DNA of 64,000 bases from Paraflavitalea sp. CAU 1676. GTDB lineage: Bacteria > Bacteroidota > Bacteroidia > Chitinophagales > Chitinophagaceae. The stretch spans positions 186,001 to 250,000 of the forward strand of contig NZ_JARHUJ010000009.1 of assembly GCF_029223285.1 (NCBI RefSeq), given 5' to 3'. Made by a program: the position numbers and the translations under genes. Shown here piece after piece: positions 9,809 through 18,524 of this stretch. The notes beneath the pieces were generated by a model, which was not told where the DNA came from, did not search any database, and worked only from the letters and a program-made list of their open reading frames with translations. Numbering within the stretch: position 1 is the stretch's first letter; each line of letters starts with the position of its first letter.

Positions 9809-10378
9809 CTACAGAAAGAACAACTGAACCTGGCGGAGGAGTTTCACAATGCGTTGTCCGGCAGTATGCAGTTGGTTCTTGACGGTCTGCTCACTCAGGC
9901 GAAGTTCGGCGGCGATCTCCTTGACCGAACGTTGCTCTTCGATCTTCATGGCATAGATGCGGCGCATTTGCCCGGGAAGGGTGTCCATGGCGCCCCGCCA
10001 TATATAATATACCTGTTTATATTGGTATTGCTCATCGGGAAGCGGTGTGATCTCCTGTTGGTCGGGCATTTCTTCGCGCAGAATGTATTTTCTTCTTTTC
10101 GATGCGCGGATATGGTCGCTGATACAGTGTTGAACTATGGTGTACAGGTAATTACGGAAAGAGGAATGAATAATGATAGCAGTACGCTTGTTCCACAGGC
10201 GGATAAATACTTCCTGCAGAACATCATCCGCTTCTTCCGATCCGTTCAATCGCATACTGATATAAGTATGCAGCGGACCGGCATAGCGGTTGAATATCTC
10301 ATCAAAAGCAGTTATGTCCCCCGCGCGCAACTGCAACAGTAATGACCCTTCATCGGGGGTTAATTCCTGATAGTTCAT
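9809..10378 (-). CDS. ECF-subfamily RNA polymerase sigma factor (FecI-like)
   Basis: A 189-residue sigma-70 factor of the extracytoplasmic-function group. Region 2 covers about residues 23-95 (AFDEIFNRYAGPLHTYI, EADDVLQEVFIRLW, FRNYLYTIVQHCISDH). Region 4 is at about 130-185, with LPGQMRRIYAMKIEEQRSVKEI and the helix-turn-helix EIAAELRLSEQTVKNQL. Its position as first gene before FecR and STN-SusC is the standard arrangement. It probably drives its own operon and is controlled by the FecR protein next to it. Confidence 0.95.
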   Translation of the reverse strand: MNYQELTPDEGSLLLQLRAGDITAFDEIFNRYAGPLHTYISMRLNGSEEADDVLQEVFIRLWNKRTAIIIHSSFRNYLYTIVQHCISDHIRASKRRKYILREEMPDQQEITPLPDEQYQYKQVYYIWRGAMDTLPGQMRRIYAMKIEEQRSVKEIAAELRLSEQTVKNQLHTAGQRIVKLLRQVQLFFL

Positions 10379-10394
10379 ATGGCGGCAAACTTAG

Positions 10395-10437
10395 TTACCA
10401 AATGTAACGATGTGGCAGCAGGTATTTTACCAAATGT
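10395..10437 (-). repeat. Two 11-bp direct repeats upstream of the ECF sigma gene
   Basis: The minus strand carries ACATTTGGTAA at 10437-10427 and again at 10405-10395, exactly 32 bp apart (about three helical turns), just upstream of the sigma gene start at 10378. Each copy holds a TTTG that resembles a Bacteroidota promoter element, and the proximal copy overlaps a TACATTTG -7-like octamer at 10406-10399. The spacing between the two TTTG boxes (24 nt) is longer than the usual 19-21. This could be an autoregulatory site, a promoter or chance. Confidence 0.35.
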
Positions 10438-10636
10438 TTAAGTTTTTATATTGTTGCAGGTTTCTGCAAGCTAAAGTGGGACATTTGAGCGCTGTAAGCA
10501 CCTTCTTTGAAGTCAGAAAAATTGCGTAACTTAAGGCATACGAAATTGCAAACGATTGCGTAGGTTTTCCCCTATCCTCTGCGAAAAGCACAGTGGGTTT
10601 CTTTTCCACCTTTTTTAACCAATAATAACTGAATGT

Positions 10637-11098
10637 ATGTTGTGGGATGACTTTTTAGCCTGTCGGAGAAAACGACTTGAGCAGCAACGCCTCGAACAAC
10701 AATCGCACGAACCGGCGGCTAAACAGGTGATGTGCAATGAGGCCGATAAGGCACTTTTCCTGAAGCACTTCCGCGAAAAAATGGAGCAGGTCATCGCCCC
10801 CGCCTTCGGCAAATGTGTACAGTCCCTTAATCGCTACGGCATCACCGCACAGCAGATAGACCGGATGGACCGGGTACATCCCAATATATCACTCGATATC
10901 CGGTTCGACGGACAGAACTATTGTATGTTCCTGCTTTCACCCATGGAATCGGAAGATAAGATCGCCCTGCGCACGCTCATTCATAAGAACAATGCCTGGA
11001 ATTATGAGGATGCTACGCGGGTGGATATGGACCAGATCTCCGAATCACTGATCCGCGAGAAAGTACAGGAGGCGATCGATGCATTGGACGATCGTTGA
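10637..11098 (+). CDS. Uncharacterised 153-residue cytoplasmic protein
   Basis: I do not recognise the family. The protein is soluble with no signal peptide or membrane helix. The N-terminal 40 residues are helical and rich in Arg/Gln/Glu, with two near copies of LEQQ and one Cys. The remaining part contains LDIRFDGQNYCMFLLSPM followed by DKIALRTLIHKNNAWNYEDATRVDMDQI, suggesting a small alpha/beta fold. It is divergent from the sigma gene, with about 258 bp between the two start codons. The next gene, a secreted enzyme, is 70 bp downstream but has a different character, so the operon link is uncertain. Confidence 0.75.
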   Translation: MLWDDFLACRRKRLEQQRLEQQSHEPAAKQVMCNEADKALFLKHFREKMEQVIAPAFGKCVQSLNRYGITAQQIDRMDRVHPNISLDIRFDGQNYCMFLLSPMESEDKIALRTLIHKNNAWNYEDATRVDMDQISESLIREKVQEAIDALDDR

Positions 11099-11168
11099 TA
11101 AATCGTATTTATTACACTTATTTGCTCCGGTAATCTTACATTAGCGATTGTAAAGTTTGCCGGTGAAC

Positions 11169-12515
11169 ATGATTAAACTTAATATATCCCCTTTTATCCC
11201 GGCCAGAGCAGCCGGGATATTTTTTGTATTGTTGTGTCTATCCATCGCTGCCCCTGCACAGCAGCCTGTTCGCACCATTCCCATTGCCGAAGGCTGGGCC
11301 AGTAATTCTGTCAATACGGTCATATTCCGCAAAAATGCCCTGGTAACACATAAGAACTGGCAATACACGGCATTCTACAACCAGGAAGGGTTTGTGGTAC
11401 TTGGAAAACGTAAACAGGGAACTGCGCAATGGCAGTTGAAAACCACTCCTTACAAAGGAAATGTAACAGATGCCCACAATACCATCAGTCTCATGGTGGA
11501 TGGAGATGGATACCTGCATCTGGCATGGGATCACCACAATCATCCTTTGCGTTATTGCCAAAGTGTAGCGCCCGGTTCGCTGGAGCTTACCAACAAAATG
11601 CCCATGACCGGTCAATCGGAGCAACGCGTAAGTTATCCGGAATTCTACCAGTTACCCGATGGGAACCTGCTGTTCCTGTATCGCGACGGGCAATCGGGCC
11701 AGGGTAACCTTGTTATTAACCGGTACGACCGGAAAACGAAACAATGGACCTCCCTTCATCATAACCTCATCGATGGTGAGTCGCAGCGCAATGCTTACTG
11801 GCAGGCGTGCGTCGATACCAAAGGTATCCTGCATGTGTCGTGGGTATGGCGCGAAAGTCCCGATGTAGCCAGCAACCACGACCTGGCCTATGCCCGTTCA
11901 ACAGATGGGGGAAAGACCTGGGAAACTTCGAAAGGGGTACAGTATGTGTTGCCCATTACGGCTGCCACTGCCGAATATGCCTGCCGCATACCGCAGAATA
12001 GTGAGCTGATCAATCAAACCTCCATGTATGCCGACGAGCAGGGCCATCCTTATATCGCTACCTACTGGCGCGAGGAGGGATCGGATATACCTCAATACCA
12101 CGTTGTATACAATGATGAAGCCGGCTGGCATGATCGTAACCTCGCATTTCGTACAACTCCCTTCAGCTTAAAAGGGGGCGGTACCAAACGTATTCCCATC
12201 TCTCGTCCGCAGATCATGGTGTGGAAGCAGGGGCGTATGACAGCTGCCGCCCTGGTGTTCAGGGATGCGGAAAGGCAGGATAGGGTATCCATTGCCACCA
12301 TTGAGGATCTGGCCTCAGGAGCATGGAAACTCCAGGACCTTACCACGGAACCGGTAGGTTCCTGGGAACCTACCTATGATACCGAATGGTGGAAGCAGAA
12401 AAAGGTATTGCAGCTTTTTGTACAACGGGTAGAACAGGTTGATGGAGAAGGGAAAGCCAATTTGCCTCCGCAAACGATTTCGGTATTAGAATGGAAGCCA
12501 GTGCGCCAACGCTAA
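11169..12515 (+). CDS. Secreted BNR_4-type beta-propeller, candidate PL24/PL25-like polysaccharide lyase
   Basis: An exported protein of 448 residues; the ATG at 11169 gives a signal peptide ending APAQQ. The whole chain looks like a seven-bladed BNR-type propeller. Residues 101-130 contain DAHN (H103) and, exactly 20 residues later, DHHNHPLRYC (H123). To my recollection, characterised ulvan lyases of PL24/PL25 use two histidines with this 20-residue spacing in the same DxHN...DHHNH context, which supports an endolytic uronate lyase. A plain BNR_4 protein without lyase activity remains possible. The next gene encodes a GH88 enzyme, which acts on exactly the unsaturated products such a lyase releases. 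The call as an exported propeller is solid; the lyase call is moderate. Confidence 0.85.
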   Translation: MIKLNISPFIPARAAGIFFVLLCLSIAAPAQQPVRTIPIAEGWASNSVNTVIFRKNALVTHKNWQYTAFYNQEGFVVLGKRKQGTAQWQLKTTPYKGNVTDAHNTISLMVDGDGYLHLAWDHHNHPLRYCQSVAPGSLELTNKMPMTGQSEQRVSYPEFYQLPDGNLLFLYRDGQSGQGNLVINRYDRKTKQWTSLHHNLIDGESQRNAYWQACVDTKGILHVSWVWRESPDVASNHDLAYARSTDGGKTWETSKGVQYVLPITAATAEYACRIPQNSELINQTSMYADEQGHPYIATYWREEGSDIPQYHVVYNDEAGWHDRNLAFRTTPFSLKGGGTKRIPISRPQIMVWKQGRMTAAALVFRDAERQDRVSIATIEDLASGAWKLQDLTTEPVGSWEPTYDTEWWKQKKVLQLFVQRVEQVDGEGKANLPPQTISVLEWKPVRQR

Positions 12516-12590
12516 GGCTTCTGCTGTAACTTGCCAGCTGCCTGTTTACTATACCTAAACATACCCTCAACACAAAACAAGACGATCGCA

Positions 12591-13808
12591 ATGATGAAAA
12601 AAAGAATATCCTGGAAACAATGCGCTGCCGCCACGACCCTGGTCTTTGCTGTAGCCTGCGGTACACAAAAGCAATCGACCAGCAAGGCCGACAAAGCATT
12701 GGCCCAGTCATTCGACAAAGGATTTGCCGACGCCGGCGCACAGTATAAGATATTGATGAAAGACCTGCCGGCCGATAAGTTTCCCAAGACCTATTTTCCC
12801 ACAACCGCTAAACACGAATACAGCGGATCGGGCTGGTGGTGCTCTGGTTTCTATCCCGGCACTTTGTTATATACGTTTGAACAAACAAAGGATGAAGCGC
12901 TTTATAAAGAGGCTATGCGTATCCTCGAGCCGCTGAAGAAGGAACAATTCAATAAGTCTACGCACGATCTTGGTTTCATGATGTTCTGCAGCTTTGGCAA
13001 TGCCAACCGGTTGCAGCCAAAGCCGGAGTATAAAGAGATATTGATCAACAGCGCTAAATCGCTTTGTACCCGTTTCGATCCGAAAGTGGGCTGCATCAAG
13101 TCGTGGGATTCAAAGAAACCCGAGTTCCTGGTGATCATCGATAATATGATGAACCTCGAACTGCTTTTCTGGGCAACAGAAGCTACCGGCGACTCCTCCT
13201 ATTATAAAATAGCGGTTACGCACGCCAATACCACCATCAAGAATCATTTCCGCCCCGATTACAGTTCCTACCACGTCATCAATTACAATCCCGAAACGGG
13301 CGCCGTTCAGCAAAAGCGTACGGCACAAGGTGCGGCCGATGAATCGGCCTGGGCACGCGGACAAGCCTGGGGACTCTACGGTTTTACCGTCATGTACCGC
13401 GCTACCAAAGACAAACAATATCTCGACCAGGCCAATCATATCGCCCGCTATATCCTCTCGCATCCCAACCTGCCGGCGGATAAAGTGCCTTATTGGGATT
13501 TCAATGCACCGGGTTTACCCAATGCCCTGCGCGATGCATCGGCGGCTGCCATTATGGCTTCCGCTTTGTTGGAGTTGCAGGGTTATGTTGAACCTGCCCA
13601 GTCAAAAGAGTATTTCGGTGTAGCGGAAGCGATGTTGCGTTCCCTGTCATCGCCAGCCTATAAAGCAGCACCCGGTGCAAATGGTGGTTTCCTGATCGAA
13701 CATTGTGTTGGTCACCTGCCTGCCAAGTCGGAAGTAGATGTGCCACTTACTTATGCGGATTATTATTATGTAGAAGCGATGAAGCGCTACAAAGACCTGG
13801 CTAAATAG
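12591..13808 (+). CDS. GH88 unsaturated glucuronyl hydrolase (lipoprotein)
   Basis: A 405-residue lipoprotein (signal ending FAVAC, Cys23 lipidated) of the (alpha/alpha)6-barrel family that removes 4,5-unsaturated uronic acids from the ends of lyase-produced oligosaccharides. Both catalytic aspartates are visible: D126 in STHDLGFMMFCSFGN and D184 in IIDNMMNLELLFW. The WARGQAWGLYGF block and the C-terminal YWDFNAPG...RDASAAAIMASALLEL block are family hallmarks. ATG 12591 (or 12594) is used because the longer frame begins with TTG. It lies 75 bp after the propeller/lyase candidate and 36 bp before the DUF2264 gene. Confidence 0.93.
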   Translation: MMKKRISWKQCAAATTLVFAVACGTQKQSTSKADKALAQSFDKGFADAGAQYKILMKDLPADKFPKTYFPTTAKHEYSGSGWWCSGFYPGTLLYTFEQTKDEALYKEAMRILEPLKKEQFNKSTHDLGFMMFCSFGNANRLQPKPEYKEILINSAKSLCTRFDPKVGCIKSWDSKKPEFLVIIDNMMNLELLFWATEATGDSSYYKIAVTHANTTIKNHFRPDYSSYHVINYNPETGAVQQKRTAQGAADESAWARGQAWGLYGFTVMYRATKDKQYLDQANHIARYILSHPNLPADKVPYWDFNAPGLPNALRDASAAAIMASALLELQGYVEPAQSKEYFGVAEAMLRSLSSPAYKAAPGANGGFLIEHCVGHLPAKSEVDVPLTYADYYYVEAMKRYKDLAK

Positions 13809-13844
13809 TCTGGCATTTCAATCATCAAGCACAAAAAGAACCAT

Positions 13845-15083
13845 ATGAAAAAATATCTCATCGTCATAGGTATGTTAGCGAGCGGCTTTGGTGCATTATC
13901 GCAATCAAAGAAAGCGCAGCCTGCCCCCATCAACGACCGGTCCTATTGGCTGGCGCAACTCGATAAAGTGGCCAGACCCGTAATGTCGAATCTGGCAGCC
14001 GGTACCCTGCGGCAAAACATGCCGGTAACTCTTTCGCCTAAAGTAGACAATGCAGGCAATCGTGCGCAGGTAGCCTACCTCGAAGCATTTGGCCGGGTAC
14101 TGGCGGGTATTGCTCCCTGGATGGAAAGCGAAGCGGGCAATGCGGAAGAAAAAGCATTGCGTCAGCAGTACCGTGATTGGGCTGTTAAAGGAGTGGCACA
14201 AGCGGTCGATACTGCCGGCAAAGACTATATGCGTTTTACCGGCGGGCAGCCACTCGTAGATGCATCCTTTATGGCCCTCGGTCTTGTGCGCTGCCCCTGG
14301 TTGTGGGCACACTTGTCGCCCAAAGTGCAGGCAGATGTGGTAGCAGCTTTCAAAGCTACCCGCAGCATCGTTCCCGGTTACAATAACTGGATACTGTTTT
14401 CGGGCATGATCGAAGCTTTTTTCTGCAAGTATGGCATAGAGTATGATGGGGTGCGGATCGACTATGGTATCCGCGAGTTTGCCAACAACTGGTATGTGGG
14501 TGATGGTGTTTATTCTGATGGTGCCCAATATCATTGGGACTATTACAATAGCTATGTGATTCAGCCATACCTTGGGAATATACTGGCGGTGTTAAGACAA
14601 CGCAATCCACGTGCCTATGACTGGTATGCGCCTAAGTTCGATCAGATCAGTAAGCGCTATGCTGTTTTGCAGGAGCGGATGATCAATACAGATGGAAGTT
14701 TTCCGGTTACGGGACGCTCTATCACGTACCGTGGCGGTGCTTTCCATCACCTGGCCGATATGAGCCTGCGCAAGCAATTGCCACAGGAGTTAAAGCCGGC
14801 CCAGGTGAGAGGCGCACTCACGGCAGTTGTAAAGAAAACACTGGAAGCACCTTCCACATTCACAAAAGATGGCTGGCTCAATATCGGGTTGGCTGGTCAT
14901 CAACCCGGATTGTCGGAGGGATATATCAACACCGGTAGCATTTACCTCTGTACGTTCATTTTCCTTCCGCTCGGTCTGCCGGAAACCGATGATTTCTGGG
15001 CCGCCCCAGCCGAGCCATGGACCGCCGTAAAAGTGTGGAATGGTCAGGATCTGCAAGCCGATCATGCCGTGGAAATAAAGTAA
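13845..15083 (+). CDS. DUF2264-family exported protein
   Basis: A 412-residue secreted protein (signal MKKYLIVIGMLASGFGALSQ). Blocks such as AQVAYLEAFGRVLAGIAPW, FMALGLVRCPWLW, YNNWILFSGMIEAF and YGDG-like VGDGVYSDGAQYHWDYYNSYVIQPYLGNI identify DUF2264, an (alpha/alpha)-barrel family. I recall that some DUF2264 relatives have been classed as CAZy GH154 glucuronidases, but I cannot confirm that for this protein. Its place after a lyase candidate and GH88 fits a role in uronate-polysaccharide breakdown. It ends in an intrinsic terminator. Confidence 0.88.
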   Translation: MKKYLIVIGMLASGFGALSQSKKAQPAPINDRSYWLAQLDKVARPVMSNLAAGTLRQNMPVTLSPKVDNAGNRAQVAYLEAFGRVLAGIAPWMESEAGNAEEKALRQQYRDWAVKGVAQAVDTAGKDYMRFTGGQPLVDASFMALGLVRCPWLWAHLSPKVQADVVAAFKATRSIVPGYNNWILFSGMIEAFFCKYGIEYDGVRIDYGIREFANNWYVGDGVYSDGAQYHWDYYNSYVIQPYLGNILAVLRQRNPRAYDWYAPKFDQISKRYAVLQERMINTDGSFPVTGRSITYRGGAFHHLADMSLRKQLPQELKPAQVRGALTAVVKKTLEAPSTFTKDGWLNIGLAGHQPGLSEGYINTGSIYLCTFIFLPLGLPETDDFWAAPAEPWTAVKVWNGQDLQADHAVEIK

Positions 15084-15108
15084 GAATATTCAACATTATC
15101 GATAAGCG

Positions 15109-15135
15109 AAGCCACCTCTTGCGGGGTGGCTTTTG
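15109..15135 (+). terminator. Intrinsic terminator after DUF2264 gene
   Basis: An 8-bp stem AAGCCACC / GGTGGCTT with an 8-nt loop is followed by a short T run. It closes the lyase-GH88-DUF2264 transcript. Confidence 0.8.
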
Positions 15136-15216
15136 TTATGTGGGCCTTTTTGGAGGCCGTATGGCGGTAGACCGGCATAGGGGTGACTTTAGTGTTCTAA
15201 TCAAGTAAATAAACTA

Positions 15217-16644
15217 ATGTCTGCTATGCGTTTGCTGCTGCCAGTACTGCTGGGCGTGATCCTATTGGCCGGATGCCAGAAAAAGGACCTCAACAACCAG
15301 CCTCATGAAAAAGCGATCCTCTTCTTCACCGTACCTAACCAGATTGGAAAAACAGAGATCACCCGAACCGTCGATACCAGCCGCGTAAGGCTCACCATGC
15401 CCACGGGTACTGATATGACGGCGATCAAACCAAGGATCACCGTTTCTGACGGAGCATCCATTTTTCCTGCCTCCGGCGAATCCGTCAATTTTGCTACCAA
15501 TAATAATAAATTCACCTATAAGGTAACCGCGCAGGATGGTGCCACCCGCAACTGGCTGGTGGAGATCAAAGTGATCGACAATACCTACGATAGCCTGGTG
15601 CTGATACCCAATACCGGCAAGTGGAACGAGAAATTCCTGGTATTCCACGATACAGTATATAATAACTATCTCACACGTTTTTCCGGCTGGAATGGAGGCG
15701 ATGGCTGTGTGTCCATACCGCTGCCCAACGGCAACGTAGTGTGGTCGTTCCAGGATAGCTTTTTCGGACAGGTAACGCAAGACCGCTCCCGCATCGATAA
15801 CGTATTCGTTCGCAACGCTGGCTTTATACAGGTAGGTAACTCTACCACCGCTGCCTCCTATATACAATTAAATCCGTTGGGCATCGATGGTAAGGCCAAG
15901 ACCTGGGTTACCGTGCCCGGCGTTGAAGATGGCAATAAAGAATTGTACTGGGGTGGTCCTGCGCAGGTAGTGGGCAACGAAGTACAAATGGTGATGGGCC
16001 ATCTGGTGGACGAAGCCGGTGTATTGCACCACAAAGCCACCGATGCTGTCGTGTTCTCTCTGCCGGATATGCAGGTAAAAAAGATCGTTCGGGACCGTTA
16101 TACCGGTGAGCATCCATTCGATGCCAGCTTGTTTAAGGGATCTGATGGCTATACATATATGTATACCACTCGTTCGTTCCCCATCTGCGGTTCGGATGTG
16201 TTGGTGGCACGGGCTGCCAACAATGATATCACCGGCGAATGGGAGTACTATTCCAAAACCGGTTGGGCCAAGACCATACCGGCCAACGAAGACTTTAAAT
16301 CTATCCTTACTGCCAATGCCACGCAGCCCAATGTATTTGAACGAAACGGCAAATATTACCTCGTATCCCAAACATCCTGCTACGGGCTTAATATCGATAT
16401 CTGGGAAGCCAGTAGCCCGGTAGGCCCCTTCACCAACCAAAGAACTTTATACCAGATACCGGAAAAGTATCAGCTGCCTGAGTTTATCACCTACAACGCA
16501 GTAGTGCATCATTCTTTGTCGAGGCATGGGGAGCTGGTGATCTCTTACAACATCAATCCGGGCGATTTCTGGAGCAACTTTAATAAACCCGGCAGTGCCG
16601 ACAGGTACCGCCCCTGGTTTGTACGTGTGTTCAATTGGCAATAA
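15217..16644 (+). CDS. Lipoprotein with Ig-like (DUF5018-like) domain and five-bladed propeller (DUF5005/DUF4185-like)
   Basis: A 475-residue lipoprotein (signal ending LLAGC). Residues of about 30-120 form an Ig-like module with the ITVSDGASIFPASGESVNF and YKVTAQDGATRNWLVEI pattern of DUF5018-type domains. Residues 145-475 form a propeller related to DUF5005/DUF4185 and GH43/GH117-type enzymes, with YNNYLTRFSGWNGGDGC, VVWSFQDSFFG, and a late SPVGPFTNQRTLYQIP segment. No activity is established. It is a clear paralogue of the next gene over the whole propeller. Both are probably surface enzymes or glycan-binding proteins of the adjacent uronate cluster. Confidence 0.85.
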   Translation: MSAMRLLLPVLLGVILLAGCQKKDLNNQPHEKAILFFTVPNQIGKTEITRTVDTSRVRLTMPTGTDMTAIKPRITVSDGASIFPASGESVNFATNNNKFTYKVTAQDGATRNWLVEIKVIDNTYDSLVLIPNTGKWNEKFLVFHDTVYNNYLTRFSGWNGGDGCVSIPLPNGNVVWSFQDSFFGQVTQDRSRIDNVFVRNAGFIQVGNSTTAASYIQLNPLGIDGKAKTWVTVPGVEDGNKELYWGGPAQVVGNEVQMVMGHLVDEAGVLHHKATDAVVFSLPDMQVKKIVRDRYTGEHPFDASLFKGSDGYTYMYTTRSFPICGSDVLVARAANNDITGEWEYYSKTGWAKTIPANEDFKSILTANATQPNVFERNGKYYLVSQTSCYGLNIDIWEASSPVGPFTNQRTLYQIPEKYQLPEFITYNAVVHHSLSRHGELVISYNINPGDFWSNFNKPGSADRYRPWFVRVFNWQ

Positions 16645-16653
16645 GTTGAATTG

Positions 16654-16689
16654 GCTCAGGCCGGAGGGTAACGACTCCGGCCAATGAGC
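16654..16689 (+). terminator. Terminator-like hairpin
   Basis: GCTCA-GGCCGGAG pairs with CTCCGGCC-A-TGAGC around an 8-nt loop. There is only a short T run after it, so it may be an attenuator rather than a full terminator. Confidence 0.6.
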
Positions 16690-16767
16690 TTTGCAACACG
16701 AACCGGGGAGTAAGGTGATGTGGTGACAAACAGGTATTCAATTACCAACCATATAAACTTTACAATT

Positions 16768-18387
16768 ATGAAAAGACGATTGCTGTCTGCCCGTCGCTCC
16801 CTGACGGGTATCCTCCTCGCTATGCTCAGTCTGGCCAGCTGTATCAAAATGGCCGGTCCTCAACAGGAACAATCTACACCAGCCTCTTCAGCTTCTCAAA
16901 CTTTTGTGGCTGCCGCCAATGCGGTGATCGCTCCCGGTACCAATGGCTTCTATAGTATCACCAATGTGCTCAGCGGTCATGCTATGGAAGTATTCGCCAG
17001 CTCCACTGCCAACGGCGGAGCTGTTGTACAATATGCCAATTTCGGATTTCAGAACCAGAAGTGGGTAGTGAAGGATATTGGCAGCGGATACTTTTCCCTG
17101 CAAAACGGTTACAGTGGTAAAGTGCTGGATGTGCCTGGCAGTACTACGGTATCCGGCACCCAGCTGCAGCAGTATACCTGGAATACTTCCAATGCGCAGC
17201 AGTGGAGTATTGTAGATGTAGGCAGCGGTGCCTACAAGATCATCAATCGCGGCAACGGACTGGCCGTTACCAACCACAACGGCGCCACCGGTAGTGGCAC
17301 AGCCATTACCCAGGAAACTTATACCGGCAGCAATGCGCAGAAGTGGATCTTTACCCTCGATACGCGCAGCAGTTACCAGGCCAATAACGGATGGGTGAGC
17401 GGTGCCCAGGTGTTTACCGACCTCGAGTACAACAATTACCTCACGCGCTTCAGTGGCTGGAATGGCGGTGACGGATGTTATTCACTGTTGCTGCCCAATA
17501 ACAACGTGCTCTGGACATTCCAGGATAGTTTCTTCGGCGATGTAGATGCCAATCGCAACAGGAACGCCAACAACAATTCCTTCCGCCGTAATGCCGGTAT
17601 CCTGCAAAACAATAAGTCACTTTCGAGCTTTGTACAGCTGAACAGTGGTACCGGCAAGAATGCTCAAACCTGGGTGCAATATGATAATCTGCCATCCAAT
17701 GACGATCATGAGCTGTATTGGCCCGGCGATGCACAGGTAAAGAACAATACGGTGCAAATGCTGCTCAGTCACCTCGTGTACAATACCAGCGGAGGTCTCG
17801 ATCATCCGGGAACTGATGTAGCCGTATTCTCCCTGCCCAATATGACGCTTACCCAGGTGATCAAGAATAAGTTTGTTGGCAACACTACCTACGATGGCGG
17901 GTTGCTTACTGATGCCGACGGCTATACTTATATGTATGGTGGTGATGGCAATGGCGTGAAGGTGGCTCGTGTGGCCAACAATGATCTTACGGGAACCTGG
18001 CAGTTCTACACCAACAGTGGATGGCAAAATACGCCCGATAGCCGTGTCATCATGACCGATAATGCTTCGATCCCTAATGTATTCAAGGAAGGAACCAAAT
18101 ATTACTTCGTTACCCGAAACCCCAATATCTACCTCAGTAAGGACGTGTACATCTATGAAGCTACATCGCCGATAGGCCCGTGGACCAATAAACGCACCAT
18201 CTATGTAGAACCTCCCATCACCAATGTGGTTACCTACAATGCCAGCCTGCACCAGGAACTCTCGCGCGAAGGTGAGCTCGTGCTGTCGTACAATACCAAT
18301 CCCACCAGTTTCTGGGACAATTTCAATGCACCCGGCAGTGCCGATAAATACCGGCCCTATTTCGTACGTATTTATAATTGGAAATAA
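16768..18387 (+). CDS. Lipoprotein with ricin-type lectin domain and five-bladed propeller (paralogue of preceding gene)
   Basis: A 539-residue lipoprotein. ATG 16768 starts the signal peptide ending LSLASC. Residues of about 50-205 are a ricin-B-like beta-trefoil carbohydrate-binding domain (GFYSITNVLSGHAMEV, QKWVVKDIGSGYFSLQN, QQWSIVDVGSGAYKIIN, QKWIF show the repeated QxW motifs). Residues of about 215-539 are a propeller matching the previous gene, including the shared string YNNYLTRFSGWNGGDGC and the ending PGSADKYRPYFVRIYNWK. The two genes look like a tandem duplication in which the N-terminal accessory domain was exchanged. Exact function is unknown. Confidence 0.88.
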   Translation: MKRRLLSARRSLTGILLAMLSLASCIKMAGPQQEQSTPASSASQTFVAAANAVIAPGTNGFYSITNVLSGHAMEVFASSTANGGAVVQYANFGFQNQKWVVKDIGSGYFSLQNGYSGKVLDVPGSTTVSGTQLQQYTWNTSNAQQWSIVDVGSGAYKIINRGNGLAVTNHNGATGSGTAITQETYTGSNAQKWIFTLDTRSSYQANNGWVSGAQVFTDLEYNNYLTRFSGWNGGDGCYSLLLPNNNVLWTFQDSFFGDVDANRNRNANNNSFRRNAGILQNNKSLSSFVQLNSGTGKNAQTWVQYDNLPSNDDHELYWPGDAQVKNNTVQMLLSHLVYNTSGGLDHPGTDVAVFSLPNMTLTQVIKNKFVGNTTYDGGLLTDADGYTYMYGGDGNGVKVARVANNDLTGTWQFYTNSGWQNTPDSRVIMTDNASIPNVFKEGTKYYFVTRNPNIYLSKDVYIYEATSPIGPWTNKRTIYVEPPITNVVTYNASLHQELSREGELVLSYNTNPTSFWDNFNAPGSADKYRPYFVRIYNWK

Positions 18388-18421
18388 TAACTGCTGCAGG
18401 AAGGTCACCCGATTGAGGTGC

Positions 18422-18523
18422 CGCTGATGAGTAGAGGTTAAATCAGCGCAGTAATTCCGTTTAATGATCGATAACCAGGTTCGGGAGCCATGATGCTTGT
18501 TGTCGTGGCTTCCGTTAAACCTG
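18422..18523. terminator. Two hairpins between convergent genes
   Basis: CGCTGAT/ATCAGCG (18422-18448) is a 7-bp hairpin. A larger one runs from CAGGTT (18476) to AACCTG (18523) and includes an inner GGAGCCA/TGGCTTCC stem with a one-base bulge. They fill the gap between the plus-strand propeller gene and the minus-strand Lgt-like gene and probably terminate both. Confidence 0.6.
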
Positions 18524-18524
18524 T

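Noticed and set aside
15868-18408. Long minus-strand frames under the two propeller genes
   Set aside because: They overlap clear plus-strand lipoproteins, and their similarity to one another only mirrors the paralogy of the real genes.
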